From Calvatia gigantea (lineage: Eukaryota > Basidiomycota > Agaricomycetes > Agaricales > Lycoperdaceae), in assembly GCA_025093985.1 (NCBI GenBank), contig JACAAK010000002.1, positions 2,418,001-2,482,000 of the forward strand: a stretch of DNA of 64,000 nt. Direction: 5' to 3'. Below, in pieces: positions 33,358 to 51,756 of the stretch. The first letter of the stretch is position 1; each line of letters opens with the position of its first letter. The notes beneath the pieces are model-generated. The model was given only the letters and a program-made list of their open reading frames with translations, was not told where the DNA came from and searched no databases. Made by a program: the position numbers and the translations under genes.

Positions 33358-34989
33358 TCATATAGGGCTACAACAACATTAAAATTAAAGAAGGGGAAAG
33401 CTGCCTTCTTAACAAATGAAGGACTCTTCAAACCTATGGTAATGTACTTTGGACTCAGTAACTCTCCAAAAATCTTTTCCAGAATGATAACAAGCATATT
33501 CCAAGATCTCCTCCAGGACAGAGACATTGTAAATTACATGGACAACTTTGCCATCCCAGGAGATACCAAAGAACAGCTAAGAAAATGAATGATCTAATTC
33601 CTTGAACAAGCTGCACAGTACAACTTATACTTTAAGACATCTAAATGCATTTTTAATGCTAAAGAAATTCCCATGCTTGGAGTAAAAATAGGCCACAGAT
33701 GAATAGAAGTGGAGAACAAAAAAATCAAAGCTGTATAAGACTAGTCCCAACCAGAGAATACCAAAGGAGTAGAAAGATTCCTAGGATCTGCCAATTACTA
33801 CTGATGATTCATCAAGAGCTTCAGCAAAATCATAGGGCCACTCAACAAGCTAAAAGGAGCAAACACATGGGAATGGATAATAGAATATCAAAAGGCCTTT
33901 GACAAACTAAAACAACAAATCACCAAGAAATCTGTGTTTACACTACTCCAACAACAAGGACAATTCCAAGTAGAAGTCAATGTGTCTGACTATGCATTGG
34001 ATGGAGTATTGTCATAAAATCAAAAGGGAAAATGGCATTCTATTGCATTTATGTCATGAATGCTTTCACCAGCCAGGAAGAACTATGAAATATATGACAA
34101 AGAACTACTAGCCATTGTACATGACCTGAAGGAATAGTAACACTACTTCCTCAATGCTGAAGAAAAATTTGAAGTCTGGATAGACCATAAGAACCTCAAA
34201 TATTTCAAAGAGCCTCAAAAGCTCCATGGATGACAAGCCAGATAGTATCTACAACTATAAAACTATAATTTTGCACTATGATATATGTCAGGGAAATCAA
34301 ATATCAAGGCCAACTTATTATCCTGACTTCACCATGACTCTGACAATACAAAAGACATGCTCATCACTATGATCAAAGAAGAATAGATACAAAGAACCAT
34401 AGAAGCTGAAGAAACCACTAACAATGGCACTATCCTACTCTGAGCCAAGATATTTATAGAGCCAACCTTCATTGAACAAATCAGAGAGAACACTCAAAAA
34501 GAAATGGCAATCACAATAGAACTAGGGAAACCCAACTCCAATGTGATCAAAGAAAATCAGATCATGTACAAAGGAACATCTATATACTACCAGACAACAA
34601 ACTACAAGAAGAAATTTTACAGCAATACTATGATATACTAGACACAGGACATCAAGGACAGCATTGTATGTTGGAACTCATTACAAGACATTATTGGTGG
34701 CCTTCAGTATAAAGAGATATCAAAAAATACATACAAGGATGTTACATATGCTAAAGGAATAAAGTCCAAACAACTCTACTAAAATTGCACCCTATACCCT
34801 CTTTCCATTCCCCAAGGATCTTGGGAAGAAATCAGCATTGACCTCATCAGACCACTACTAATGTCTAATGGAAATAATTGCCATCCTCATAATCATTAAC
34901 TGTTTTTACAAAAATAATACAGCTAATTGTAAGGGCAACCTGTTGGTCTGAGCAGCTTGGGGATGTGAGGCTCTCATGAGTCAGGCAGA
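33358..34989 (+). pseudogene. Pol fragment of a second Gypsy family, copy 1
   Basis: This pol is clearly distinct from the chromovirus. Visible are GYNNIKIK, MVMYFGLSNSP, the RT box YMDN (near 33,535), FLGSANYY, RNase H with YEIYDKELLAIVHDLKE and WIDHKNLKYF, and integrase zinc-binding and core pieces to about 34,890. Stops are very frequent. The part from 33730 to 34989 is repeated at 35988-37242. The left end abuts an LTR of another family, so this is a fragment. Confidence 0.75.
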
Positions 34990-35987
34990 ACTGAAAGAGA
35001 CCACTTCTAATGCAGACCTTGAATACCCAGACATCCCGGCTTCAAATAAAGAACCAGTAATCAGAAATCGAAACGATGATATCAACCAAACCAAACTCAA
35101 ACAATAAGCCTACCAATACCTCTGGTGAAAACCCCAATATTCAGTTAATAAGATCCATATGAAATTCCTAGTAGAGGTCAAAGAGTAGAGTACCCTCTTC
35201 CTCCCTTTCTCAAAAATCCCAGCAAAGTCATCCACTCTCCTTTTCTTGATGGAGAGGATGGAAGTGAAAATATTGAACTCCTCATCAGTTTAGGAATAGG
35301 AAACTCATAGAACGACAAAAACCTCCAAACTTCATGAACTAACCCAATTTAAAGCTTGGTGGAGCTTCAGAATATCTTGAATAACCCAGACATTATGGAT
35401 GTCAAGACAATCAGATTTGTCCTAACCTTAGGTCAAGAAAAAGTGGATTCTGGTCAAAACAGTATCTAAACCAATTTATGTCTGTGGAATTCCATTCATG
35501 GCAATACTATTTGAAGATTTCAAATGAATTCTAACCTTCACCCCCATAGTGGAAATCACTTCACAAAAATGTCCATAAATTAGAAAAGCAACTTCTGCGC
35601 CAATTTAACCGAATTCAACTCTTATCAAGGAGGATAAATAAGCAAATTAGCAGATAATTGAGCAACTCCTATGCAAAGTATGAGTGAATATGGAAGCTTA
35701 AACCTTCTGAGTATACCAAGATTGAACTCAATCAATGTAATGAATATGGCCAAATTTCCCAGAAACCAACCCCCATCACTAACAATTCCTCGAAATAGTC
35801 ATTTGAAAAATAACCAAACTTAATAACAGCATGAACTACAATGATTGCAAATTACAACGCGCTAGTAAGAAAGAAGTTAGGAGAAGAACAATCTTCATAA
35901 CCTAATCCAGTGACCTGAACTAATTACACTTTTGCTACAAGTTCCACTAAAACGGAAAATGCAGCTTCGAAAAGGACCTTAAACCAT
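34990..35987 (+). repeat. Degraded, indel-rich gag-like sequence
   Basis: The order of words parallels chromovirus gag at about 22,190-23,400 (for example tacccagacatcccgg, then gtagaggtcaaagag, then cttggtgg), but bases are dropped or added every few positions. No reading frame persists. It sits exactly between the two copies of the family B pol block. I read it as an error-laden bridging sequence rather than an aged gene. Confidence 0.6.
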
Positions 35988-37242
35988 GCTGTATAAGGAC
36001 TAGTCCCAACCAGAGAATACCAAAGGAGTAGAAAGATTCCTAGGATCTGCCAATTACTACTGATGATTCATCAAGAGCTTCAGCAAATCATAGGGCCACT
36101 CAACAAGCTAAAAGGAGCAAACACATGGGAATGGATAATAGAATATCAAAAGGCCTTTGACAAACTAAAACAACAAATCACCAGAAATCTGTGTTTACAC
36201 TACCCCAACAACAAGGACAATTCCAAGTAGAAGTCAATGTGTCTGACTATGCATTGGATGGAGTATTGTCATAAAATCAAAAGGGAAAATGGCATTCTAT
36301 TGCATTTATGTCATGAATGCTTTCACCAGCCAGGAAGAACTATGAAATATATGACAAAGAACTACTAGCCATTGTACATGACCTGAAGGAATAGTAACAC
36401 TACTTCCTCAATGCTGAAGAAAAATTTGAAGTCTGGATAGACCATAAGAACCTCAAATATTTCAAAGAGCCTCAAAAGCTCCATGGATGACAAGCCAGAT
36501 AGTATCTACAACTATAAGACTATAATTTTGCACTATGATATATGTCAGGGAAATCAAATATCAAGGCCAACCTATTATCCTGACTTCACCATGACTCTGA
36601 CAATACAAAAGACATGCTCATCACTATGATCAAAGAAGAATAGATACAAAGAACCATAGAAGCTGAAGAAACCACTAACAATGGCACTATCCTACTCTGA
36701 GCCAAGATATTTATAGAGCCAACCTTCATTGAACAAATCAGAGAGAACACTCAAAAAGAAATGGCAATCACAATAGAACTAGGGAAACCCAACTCCAATG
36801 TGATCAAAGAAAATCAGATCATGTACAAAGGAACATCTATATACTACCAGACAACAAACTACAAGAAGAAATTTTACAGCAATACTATGATATACTAGAC
36901 ACAGGACATCAAGGACAGCATTGTATGTTGGAACTCATTACAAGACATTATTGGTGGCCTTCAGTATAAAGAGATATCAAAAAATACATACAAGGATGTT
37001 ACACATGCTAAAGGAATAAAGTCCAAACAACTCTACTAAAATTGCCCCTATACCCTCTTTCCATTCCCCAAGGATCTTGGGAAGAAATCAGCATTGACCT
37101 CATCAGACCACTACTAATGTCTAATGGAAATAATGCCATCCTCATAATCATTAACTGTTTTACAAAAATAATACAGCTAATTGTAAGGGCAACCTGTGGT
37201 CTGAGCAGCTTGGGGATGTGAGGCTCTCATGAGTCAGGCAGA
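35988..37242 (+). repeat. Pol fragment of the second Gypsy family, copy 2
   Basis: The copy repeats 33730-34989, differing mainly by single-base length changes in homopolymers (for example AAAA versus AAA near 36,090 and TTTTT versus TTTT near 37,155). It contains no intact domain. Confidence 0.8.
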
Positions 37243-37352
37243 GCAGACAAGTGGATAACTGCAGGGGAATCCTTAGATATATTATAAGTGACTGTATAGA
37301 CTACATACCTGTGGGGGAATCCTTAGAGAATTGGATAAGGGTCCTCTGCAGG

Positions 37353-37983
37353 TGTATCACAAACTTACCACATTCCCAGACTCTTCTTATCCACATATTA
37401 ACCATATCCTTACTACCTTTTCTCCTCAAACTTTTCTTATCTTTACTTTTCTATTTTTATTTATTAACATGTGTAGTTCTAGTTCACCTTCTTATGACTC
37501 ATTCTGAGTCATATTTCTGTTTATACCTCATATTCCCACCAGTGGACTTCTATCCACTCATCTTCCTCTTCTTATGACTCATATCCCTTCTTTTCCATTC
37601 ATTACTTATTCCCTATGACTCCTTAGATTACCAATTAACCCATAGTAGTCTCTCATTGACTTATACTCCCTTACTATGTAATGACTCATCTCTTATGCAT
37701 AGCTAGTATATAACTCTAAGTAGTACTCCTGTATTACCTTAGGTTATTCTAGTAACAAGCTTCCTTATCTTTACTCATCTGCTATAAGGTTAACAACCTT
37801 GGAGACTGCAGTGGCATTTAACTTGGACTTCTCAGACAAGTGCAAGCTTCTACTTGAGGGAGTGATCTGAAGTCTGCACAGAAGTCATTGAGACTTGCTG
37901 AATACTTCTAGGCTATAGTGTTGAATCTCTCCCTGAGTGGAGATGATCTGGCCCAGTTGTGAAGTAGGATAATATATATAACA
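37353..37983 (+). repeat. Isolated chromovirus LTR
   Basis: The start is a slightly altered TGTATCACAAACTTACCAC and the end is ATATAACA. The inner TATA-like box and GGTTATTCT tract are kept. No internal element sequence follows, so it is a solo LTR or one end of a deleted element. The 110 bp before it (37243-37352) has a short repeated motif, gggggaatccttaga, and nothing else. Confidence 0.75.
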
Positions 37984-39127
37984 AGGTGTATAGGTTGATA
38001 TATACTACTTTACTGTCCATTGCCCTATTGTCTCATTATGTACATAAGTCTATCATTGTTCTTTGGGATCTCCAGTTGTTGTTCATATCTGTATGGCTGA
38101 GTACAGATGAGGGCCAGGGGTTGTGGGATAGTCCAGGGGGACTGTTGGGGGTTGCCTCCAATAATAACAAAAACAGATGTTTGATCAAAAGATATAGCCC
38201 AAATTTACTGCAATGAAATGTGAAAGCTGCATGGAGTGCTGTCAGTGATTGGGGTATATGGAATGTTGGCCATGATTAGCCATCAGGTGATGTTGGGTGA
38301 AAACATACAGAGCAGGTGAAATCAGATGAGTATAAGATTTGGACTCAGTGGCTTCAACATATGTATTGCACCTTTCTACTGTTGTTGAAGTCCATATTTC
38401 AGAAGGAAGTAGGGTCAGAGGGATAGGGACAGAGACAGAGAGAAACAGAATCAAAGGGCATAATCATGGTTGATAATCAGACTAAGGATTTACAAGTATA
38501 GGGACTAGGTTTATATACTAGTCTGAAAAGTGGAAAGTACAAAAGTAATGGTGAACAAAGAATGGACAGCCACTGAGGTTAGCCATATAACAAGATACTG
38601 GAATCAGGTTCTAACTACAAGGCAATAGTGGAGAAGTTGAAGGGAATGGAGATTAAGATAGCAAACAGGATATTGGACTGACTGACAAAAAGAATGAAGA
38701 GTATCCAATACAGCTAGACTAAGGTAACAATGAACTATAAGTAGGGGAAGTAGATGAAGTGGGTGAACATGCACAGGTCATGACAGTGGTGAAAAGAGGA
38801 TAAATAAGAGTAAGAAGACTGCTAAGTAATGATAGAAGCAAAAATAAAAATACAATACACAAGTAAGGCTATATGACTAACTAAAACTAAATGAATTATA
38901 ACATTTATCTGAAAGCTAAAGTGTTATACTTAAGTCATATTGCTATACATTATAATCACCTCTTTATATTGATACCATGCTTTTAAGAAGCCAGTGGAAT
39001 CTAACTTGATAGACTAGTGTCTACTAAGGAGTCCCCTTTGGTACAATTGGAGATGATATACACTAGGCCAGCTTAGAAATGGGCTAGCCTCACTATAATA
39101 ACTACTAATAAATTGTGTAGGATATGG
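37984..39127 (-). repeat. Non-coding stretch with an LTR-like repeat
   Basis: Part of it (about 38230-38460) is a diverged reverse complement of 61855-62079, the end of the LTR that precedes the gag at 62486. A TGTTATAATTC start on the minus strand at 38900 could be the LTR's outer end, giving a span of about 38240-38900. I see no genes in the remainder. Confidence 0.5.
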
Positions 39128-39656
39128 TGTTATGAATATGACTATTTACTTAGATAATACAAGTTCTAGAATGCTCTTAGACTAGAACATACCTAGACTA
39201 TGCCTAGAACTTAATACACATAAATAGAATGACTTATATAATAATTCAAAGTCATACCACTTTGAAGTTGTATGACTTTTATATACCATATCTAGACAAG
39301 TAACATATCAATACAGTACAATACAGTAGTACACTGCTGTAGTATATAAACCCCTCAACTTGACCAGTAGACAGTATCATTTCTACTTGGTTAGGTGGAG
39401 ACTCAATCTATAACTCTCTTAACACTCTCTTATAATCTAAACTTAAGACATTACCTCTGAACTACTAAGCTTACTTTATAAGATGTTATAAGAGTTACCT
39501 ATTGAAGGACAAGACCTCTGATCTTAGACATAAGAATATACAAAGTAGTTGTATTACTTTGCATATTCTTGAGCCTTCGAGAAGGAGTCTCCTTTGATAT
39601 CACAACTGCCTGTAGATATTGGGTTGACTTAGGATAAAGTCAATCTCACTATAACA
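39128..39656 (+). repeat. LTR, family C
   Basis: TGTTAT at 39128 and ATAACA at 39656 form inverted tips, and tatataaaccc lies inside at about 39345. The same LTR appears in part at 1-343 and, with many small errors, at about 42200-42543. The segment from 39471 is repeated at 44180. Confidence 0.65.
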
Positions 39657-41070
39657 TATGGTGTAATTCTGCACTAATAGATGGGTCTGCACCAAATTTT
39701 GTAGTAACTGTTGAATCTCGATCTGTACCACTATATTGGTTCAGTCTATTTATAAGCTGAAATGGGTTTCAAGTACTTCACTATTAGAAGTGAGATAACA
39801 GGCTATGGATACAGTACTAGACTGCACTCTAGGTTGCTGGTTACATGGTCTATTAGATACATGTGTAGTATGCATTATGCTCTGTATATGCTACTGGCAG
39901 ATAAGACCTCACCTGAGTAGGTAGAATGGCACACAGACCAGGGACTTTATGTATATAAACCCTATGTAGTATGCATACTTTCCTTAGACAATTGAGTCTT
40001 TCTTTCATCCTACCTCTAAGATACCCTTTAGCTACTGTCTACAATGTGCACCTCAACAATTCCAGTGAGTATGACTACCCTCCACTGCTAGCATAATGCT
40101 ATCGTAGTGTACTCATCTCAACAGTAACAGATACTGATGAAAATGGAAATGCATACTTGAAGAGGGCATTTAGTACTCAAGCATGTGAACAGTTAAATGC
40201 TTGGTTTGGGGATTCCAGTTGATTTTGAAGAGAATGAAACCATCCAACTTCAACTGGTTCCTGTATGTTATGTTGTATCATTATACCAAGTTTATTTTGC
40301 AGAAGAAGCAAAACTAGATAAGGTATACTTGTATTTACAGTGTTTGTCAGTTTATAGTGACTTGAAGTGTATACCCTTGTTCTACATAACACAAAATGAT
40401 GATATATAAGATGACATAAATATAAAGTTAAATTTTTTATCTGGATAGGACTCTGTCAGGACTCCTAAGGACCCAACAGAACAGGTGGGGGACTGTAAAG
40501 TTCTAAGTGTGGTAACACTGTTTGATTGTGCTACACAGCTATAGCTACAGCTACAACTACAGATCATCTGAACATAGCTATTGTTCAGTCTTATTTGACC
40601 TAATAAGAAAAGGAGGTTTTTCCTCATAATTTCTTCATTCTAAAGAGTATATGTCTAGATTTAAATACTTGTCAAGTCAGGGAACAGAGCTTTACTGGTG
40701 ATATGTTTACCTCTCTCAAGTCTGCTTTACAGGTACAAACAACATTCAACACACAAGTCCCCTACTCAGAGTTGATGGACATTGTACACTAGTAACCACC
40801 TCCATCTACATTTCTGTGTGAAGCCACTTGTCGACGTTGAGCCTCCTCAAGTTTTGGGCAGTTTGAGATCCCATGTCCGAGGCCTGGCCAAGTGCTTAGT
40901 GCAAATCCCAGCCAAGATGAGGGGTGACCCACCTCCACAGACAGGGCAACCCTTCAGTGATCCACCTTGAGTGGCACGTGGGTCGTCGATTGAAGCCAAG
41001 AAAAGCGGGACCCTTTGCAAACCTATGAGTTAAGTCACGAGATTTCTTGGTTGTCGGTCCTTACTTTTGA
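39471..41070 (+). repeat. 1.6 kb direct repeat, first copy
   Basis: The block recurs at 44180-45781 with only a few differences (for example extra G at 44772 and 45218). It holds the end of the family C LTR, a second LTR-like unit (39709-40058), short unrecognised ORFs (for example 40197-40409) and a CpG-richer end with the 62-codon ORF 40782-40970. I could not assign any of them. Confidence 0.85.
39709..40058 (+). repeat. Candidate small LTR
   Basis: It starts TGTTGAATCTCG and ends CCTCAACA, giving inverted tips TGTTGA/TCAACA, and contains tatataaaccc at about 39953. There is no matching target duplication, and no pol is visible beside it. Confidence 0.4.
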
Positions 41071-42669
<1,599 letters not shown>

Positions 42670-42764
42670 CTTTATGTATATAAACCCTATGTAGTATGCA
42701 TACTTTCCTTAGACAATTGAGTCTTTCTTTCATCCTACCTCTAAGATACCCTTTAGCTACTGTC
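42670..42764 (+). repeat. Short copy of 39945-40039
   Basis: The 95 bp, containing tatataaaccc and ending gctactgtc, match the candidate small LTR. The copy breaks off and Tc1-like sequence begins. Confidence 0.8.
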
Positions 42765-47793
<5,029 letters not shown>

Positions 47794-47938
47794 ATTCGTT
47801 CAAGGACAACCCCACTCTGAGGTCTGTGACTGTGTCCTGGGTGACGTTTCGGGCCGCCAATGTTTCCGTTCGGGCCGAATTACGGATGCCCAGGCATAGA
47901 TAAAGTTGGTTGATGGATTGCAGCCTGTCACACGTACC
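47794..47938. promoter_or_regulatory. Shared upstream region of DDX41 and GAL7
   Basis: Only 145 bp separate the two divergent start codons, so both promoters must lie here or overlap the coding ends. The sequence is CpG-rich compared with the transposons. I see no clear TATA box. Confidence 0.5.
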
Positions 47939-49336
47939 ATGGACTTTGACTCTACCACCCACCCCCACCGTCGATGTGAGGCTGACGTTGCGCAATCCTA
48001 CGCTATATGCTACTAACATTACTCTACTAGTTAACCCTCTTCTCTGCGAACACGTCCTTGTTTCTCCCCATCGTACTAAACGCCCATGGCTGGGTCAGAC
48101 CGAGGCCGTTCAACCCGAAAGAATCACCCATTATGATCCCAGCTGTTATCTGTGTCCAGGTAATACGAGGTCAGGTGGTCAGAAGAACCCCGCGTATGAG
48201 CATACCTTTACAGTTTGTCAACGACTTCTCCGCGGTCACGCCAGGCCCTCCTCCGCATACACCAGTCCCCCCTCATCCTATGCTCACGAGCCAACCTGTC
48301 CATGGCGCTTGTGACGTTATCGTTTTCCATCCACGCCATAACCTGACCTTAGCTCAGTTAGACGTTCTGGATACTGAACGAGTTGTTAATGAATGGGTTC
48401 GGGTGTACCTTAAGAGAGGAAGCGAGGAAGGGATTAAGTATGTCCAGATTTTTGAGGTTTGATCCCAAAAGTCTACTTACAAGTCTGGGATAAAGGCTGA
48501 CCTTTAGTAGAATAAAGGGGCGATGATGGGATGTTCGAACAATCATCCCCATGGCCAGGTCTGGTCGCTTTCCGAAATACCTACCATCCCTGCGAGGGAG
48601 TTGGCCTCGCTAAAAGACTATTCTCTCCGAGACACCCATACTGCTACTGGTGCACCACGGGGCCCTAAAGGTCGGCTCATCTTTTTTACTTCCCTCTGCA
48701 AGTTTGAGTTTATGGACATATTCTTACATCAAGGTCGCCCATGTCTACTTTGTGAATACACTCACGCCGAGGTTAATTTCACCCAGGCAAATGGTCGCGT
48801 TGTTGTACAGAACGACCACTGGGTAGCGCTCGTACCTTGGTGGGCCGTTTGGCCCTTCGAAGTCCTCTGTATGTTTCATGGCTCTCGTATTCATAAAGCC
48901 TTCAGTTAACAGTTTTAGTATTGCCCTTCCGTCGACATATCCCGTCCATTGACCGCCTTACCGGTCCGGAGAAAACTGCATTCGCAGAAATACTCACCAA
49001 ACTCACTGGACGCTATGACAACTTGTTTAAGTGCTCATTTGCGTATTCAATGGGAATTCATCAGCGACCCACACCCGCACCTGATGCTTCGGAAGATGAA
49101 GGGGATCTTCCACACCTTCACATCCATTTTGACCCACCTCTCCTTCGAAGTTCGACTGTGAGGAAGTTTCTAGTGGGGTGTGTTTCGAAACATCTGCTCC
49201 ATGTCATCCTGTTAATGGCATATTCAGATTTGAGTTGATGGCAGAGCCTCAGAGGGATCTCACCCCTGAGCAGGCTGCAGAAAGGTTACGAGGTTGCTCG
49301 GATTATCATTATCTAAAATCAGATCTCGCCTGCTAA
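47939..49336 (+). CDS. GAL7: Galactose-1-phosphate uridylyltransferase with one-base frameshift
   Basis: The Leloir-pathway enzyme swaps UMP between UDP-glucose and galactose-1-phosphate in the cytosol. Exons are 47939-47975, 48031-48456, 48511-48670, 48734-48868, 48919-49177 and 49228-49336, with five introns of 50-63 nt. The exons sum to 1126 nt, one more than a multiple of three. The extra base is near 48213, between AYEHTFT and FVNDFSAV; all else is in frame for 374 residues, the usual size. Visible are HPHRRFNP (8-15), [12 protein letters not shown] (51-54, zinc ligands), [16 protein letters not shown], the catalytic NHPHGQ (165-170), [19 protein letters not shown] and [12 protein letters not shown]. 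It is either a sequencing error or an early pseudogene. Confidence 0.88.
48213..48213 (+). other. Extra base breaking the GAL7 frame
   Basis: Frame 1 ends with codons for HTFT at 48201-48212; the conserved FVNDF resumes one base later at 48214. A 20 nt intron would be needed to explain it by splicing, which is too short. Skipping 48160-48213 would delete the conserved PGNTRSGG and still leave the frame wrong. Confidence 0.75.
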
Positions 49337-49363
49337 TAAGCTTGTACTGAACCGGAGCCGGCG

Positions 49364-51199
49364 CTAAATTCCGTCAATCTGCAGCCACATAGACCAATAC
49401 TTTCTCTCCTCGTCTGTTCCTTCAAATCTCCAATTCACTTTACGTATGACAGAAAAGCCTTCGTCGCTTGTCGGTTCCTCATATTGTTCTCGAAAGCTGG
49501 TGAATGCATTATAGGGGACGAGATTCCTCTGCAACTGTTGAAGTTTTGATGTCTAAAATGCCGAAGATGCCTTGGGGGGAAAGGCTCACCTCTTGTGCGG
49601 CGGCTGATGGAGGCAGGTTATAGCTCCGATAAAGGTTGTTGTGCCAAGCGAGTTCCAGGCTGCCATCAAAAATAAAGCACCTCAAGAACAATAGCAAGTG
49701 AATCTCACGTTGGGAATGTGGGGAGGAAATGAAATTCAGACCTGATTGGCACTTTACATTGGCTCGCCACTTCAACATAATATTTCCGCGTTTTAGCGTC
49801 ACGATTAGTATTGTCTATAGGATAGAGGATATTAGTCAGGTTCACTTTTTCATAATTAGTTATGACTGTACCAATCACGCAGCTTTGTCCTCTCTGCAGG
49901 GCTTCTCGAGTCGCTTTGACACATTTGTCACGCGTTCTCAAGGTGTCCTGGTTAATATGGACATAGCCAGCTGGCTGGAAGTATTGGTTAAAGAACCTCG
50001 TTTTACCCATTGCCGGGTACCCGCAAAAAACTACGACCTCCTGTTCTTTTAAACGGGGAATGACGGGAATTGATGTTGGTGTTACTCTAGGCACTGTAGT
50101 CTAGAGGTGAAATGAAGAATGGTACGTTGAGGGATAGATCTTACAGTCCTGAAGGGATGAAACGTGAAAACCAGGCAAAACATAATTTGAATGTGCAGGT
50201 AGGTTCAAAAAGTATTCCTGATGTCAGCAGTCAGCGTGCGATGACAAGATGCTTCTCAGTAGCCATTCACCTCTGGTGTCTTGAAAGGAATCCCAATGTT
50301 TAGTGCCAATTTACGGTCCGTGCTCGAAAAATCCGGTTTCCGATTCTTGTATCTACGACCAGCAGCGTCCCCAACAAAGAACGAAGCCTCAAAATCTGGA
50401 GTTATCAGAACCTTCGGGTTACGAAGCATGGGGAGGGGTGAATGGTTCCTCACCTATCTGGACTTTTTGCTCCCTAAAGATCTTCTCCAACTCCCGCCAC
50501 ATCCCCAACATGGGTTTGCGATACTCATCTTTTGATGTTGCAGCAAATATTCGAAAAGGGACACATTCGAGCTATACCAGAATGAACACTGGAAGCTGGA
50601 TGGAAGCCGATAAGTCATACCGCAGATGCTACTGACGACACTTTCTCTTTCCACTGTTTGAGCATACCCGGCTTGATCGCCTGATTGGAAAGAAAGACAA
50701 TGGCATACCTATCAAATTAAGGTTGCTGGAGATCGTTCTGGACGATTAAAGGCGAATCGACGCACCCATCCTTGGCAACATCTTGCAATCGCGTCGGAAC
50801 GGCCGAATTCCACCATTCCCATTGTGAGTTGCCAGAAGAAATTTGGGTTCTAATGGCCGTTCCATCCAAGTCGAAAGCAGCCACTTTGGGATAACTTTTT
50901 GGCTCTAGGTTTACGCCATGAAGACATGTTCGATTGGTCCCCAAACTCGGAAGCCATCTGAAGGACCCCGATGGTTCACTGACTCTTCCGGGGTTTGTGA
51001 AGAATGGGTGAACTAACTGGAAGCGTAAAAAACGGTTCCGCTCCCAAAAAAATTAATGTTACTCTTCTTTGGAGGCGGCTCTTCAGAAGGAGACTGTTGA
51101 GCGGGCCTCTTTGAAGGCCCTATGGTACGTAGATGATATTCAGTTGCCTCAACCGATAAATATAAGGAAAACTGACTCACTTGATACACAGGGTTGCAT
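49364..51199 (-). CDS. PNKP: Polynucleotide kinase 3'-phosphatase, intact
   Basis: This nuclear repair enzyme converts 3'-phosphate/5'-hydroxyl strand-break ends to ligatable 3'-hydroxyl/5'-phosphate ends. Eleven exons: 51199-51181, 51119-51063, 51012-50766, 50708-50621, 50571-50454, 50395-50271, 50217-50145, 50093-49872, 49814-49742, 49680-49590 and 49534-49364. They total 1284 nt, 427 residues plus TAG, with no stop or shift. The HAD phosphatase has FDLDGT (72-77), [12 protein letters not shown] and FFVGDAAGR; the kinase has the P-loop GYPAMGKT (267-274), [21 protein letters not shown] and [10 protein letters not shown], ending [10 protein letters not shown]. The short N-terminus has no FHA domain, as in fungal relatives. 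The start MQPCVS follows from splice phase; the first exon is only 19 nt, so the start is the least sure part. Confidence 0.9.
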
Positions 51200-51623
51200 G
51201 TTTCACCGATCTGCGCACGTGGCGGTACTGTGAACACTGAGCACTGCAGGACACGGAGAAAGAGGTCCAAGTCAACGCTAGACGCTAACCGCCCAGGAGC
51301 CAGCACTTTTCCCGCAACACGTGACGCGGAACTCCGACAACCTCTGGGGATCAAAGCCAGCACGAGGACGAGGTCTTGTGAGCTGTGAGTAATAAGTATA
51401 GCAATTGTAGGAGTACTTGTTGTAGGTATACTATGTACCTATGTACTACGCACTGCATGTTTCGACCTGAAAATAGAAAGTAAATATGATTTATATTTAG
51501 TTATTTGAGAAGCTTGGTGTTGGATTCTACAATTCACGTGGACAATCAAAAATGCCCAAATGTCCACTGTATTGTCCCCTTAACATATTTTTCCATTGTT
51601 CTAATTGTCCTCTTAGATGTAAA
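51200..51623. other. Intergenic spacer between PNKP and Helitron A
   Basis: It holds the likely PNKP promoter on the minus strand. An open frame upstream of the PNKP start lacks an ATG and does not match the splice phase. I see nothing else here. Confidence 0.5.
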
Positions 51624-51638
51624 CTAGGCAAGGCCTAT

Positions 51639-51655
51639 CTGTGCCTTCGGCACAG
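51639..51655 (-). terminator. Helitron A 3' terminal hairpin
   Basis: The perfect 7 bp stem CTGTGCC/GGCACAG with a 3-base loop lies 11 bp before the terminal CTAG. Such hairpins mark the end of rolling-circle transfer in Helitrons. Confidence 0.75.
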
Positions 51656-51756
51656 GGAGTTAATTTTTGTCCTCTTAGAATTTTTGTCTTCAAAGTATTT
51701 CTCTGTCTTCAGTCAACAATATACCAGCTATTAGTAGCTTAGCTAAGAAATAAATC

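Noticed and set aside
40197..40409. 70-codon frame present in both 1.6 kb repeat copies
   Set aside because: It is identical only because the whole block is duplicated; there are no recognisable motifs, and an overlapping antisense frame is equally long.
48160..48213. An intron to explain the GAL7 frameshift
   Set aside because: It has GT and AG ends but would remove the conserved PGNTRSGG block and leave the same frame error. A 20 nt intron at the site is too short.
51013..51363. Longer N-terminal frame for PNKP starting upstream of 51199
   Set aside because: It has no ATG start and its phase does not fit the intron 51120-51180; the frame simply runs through two introns.
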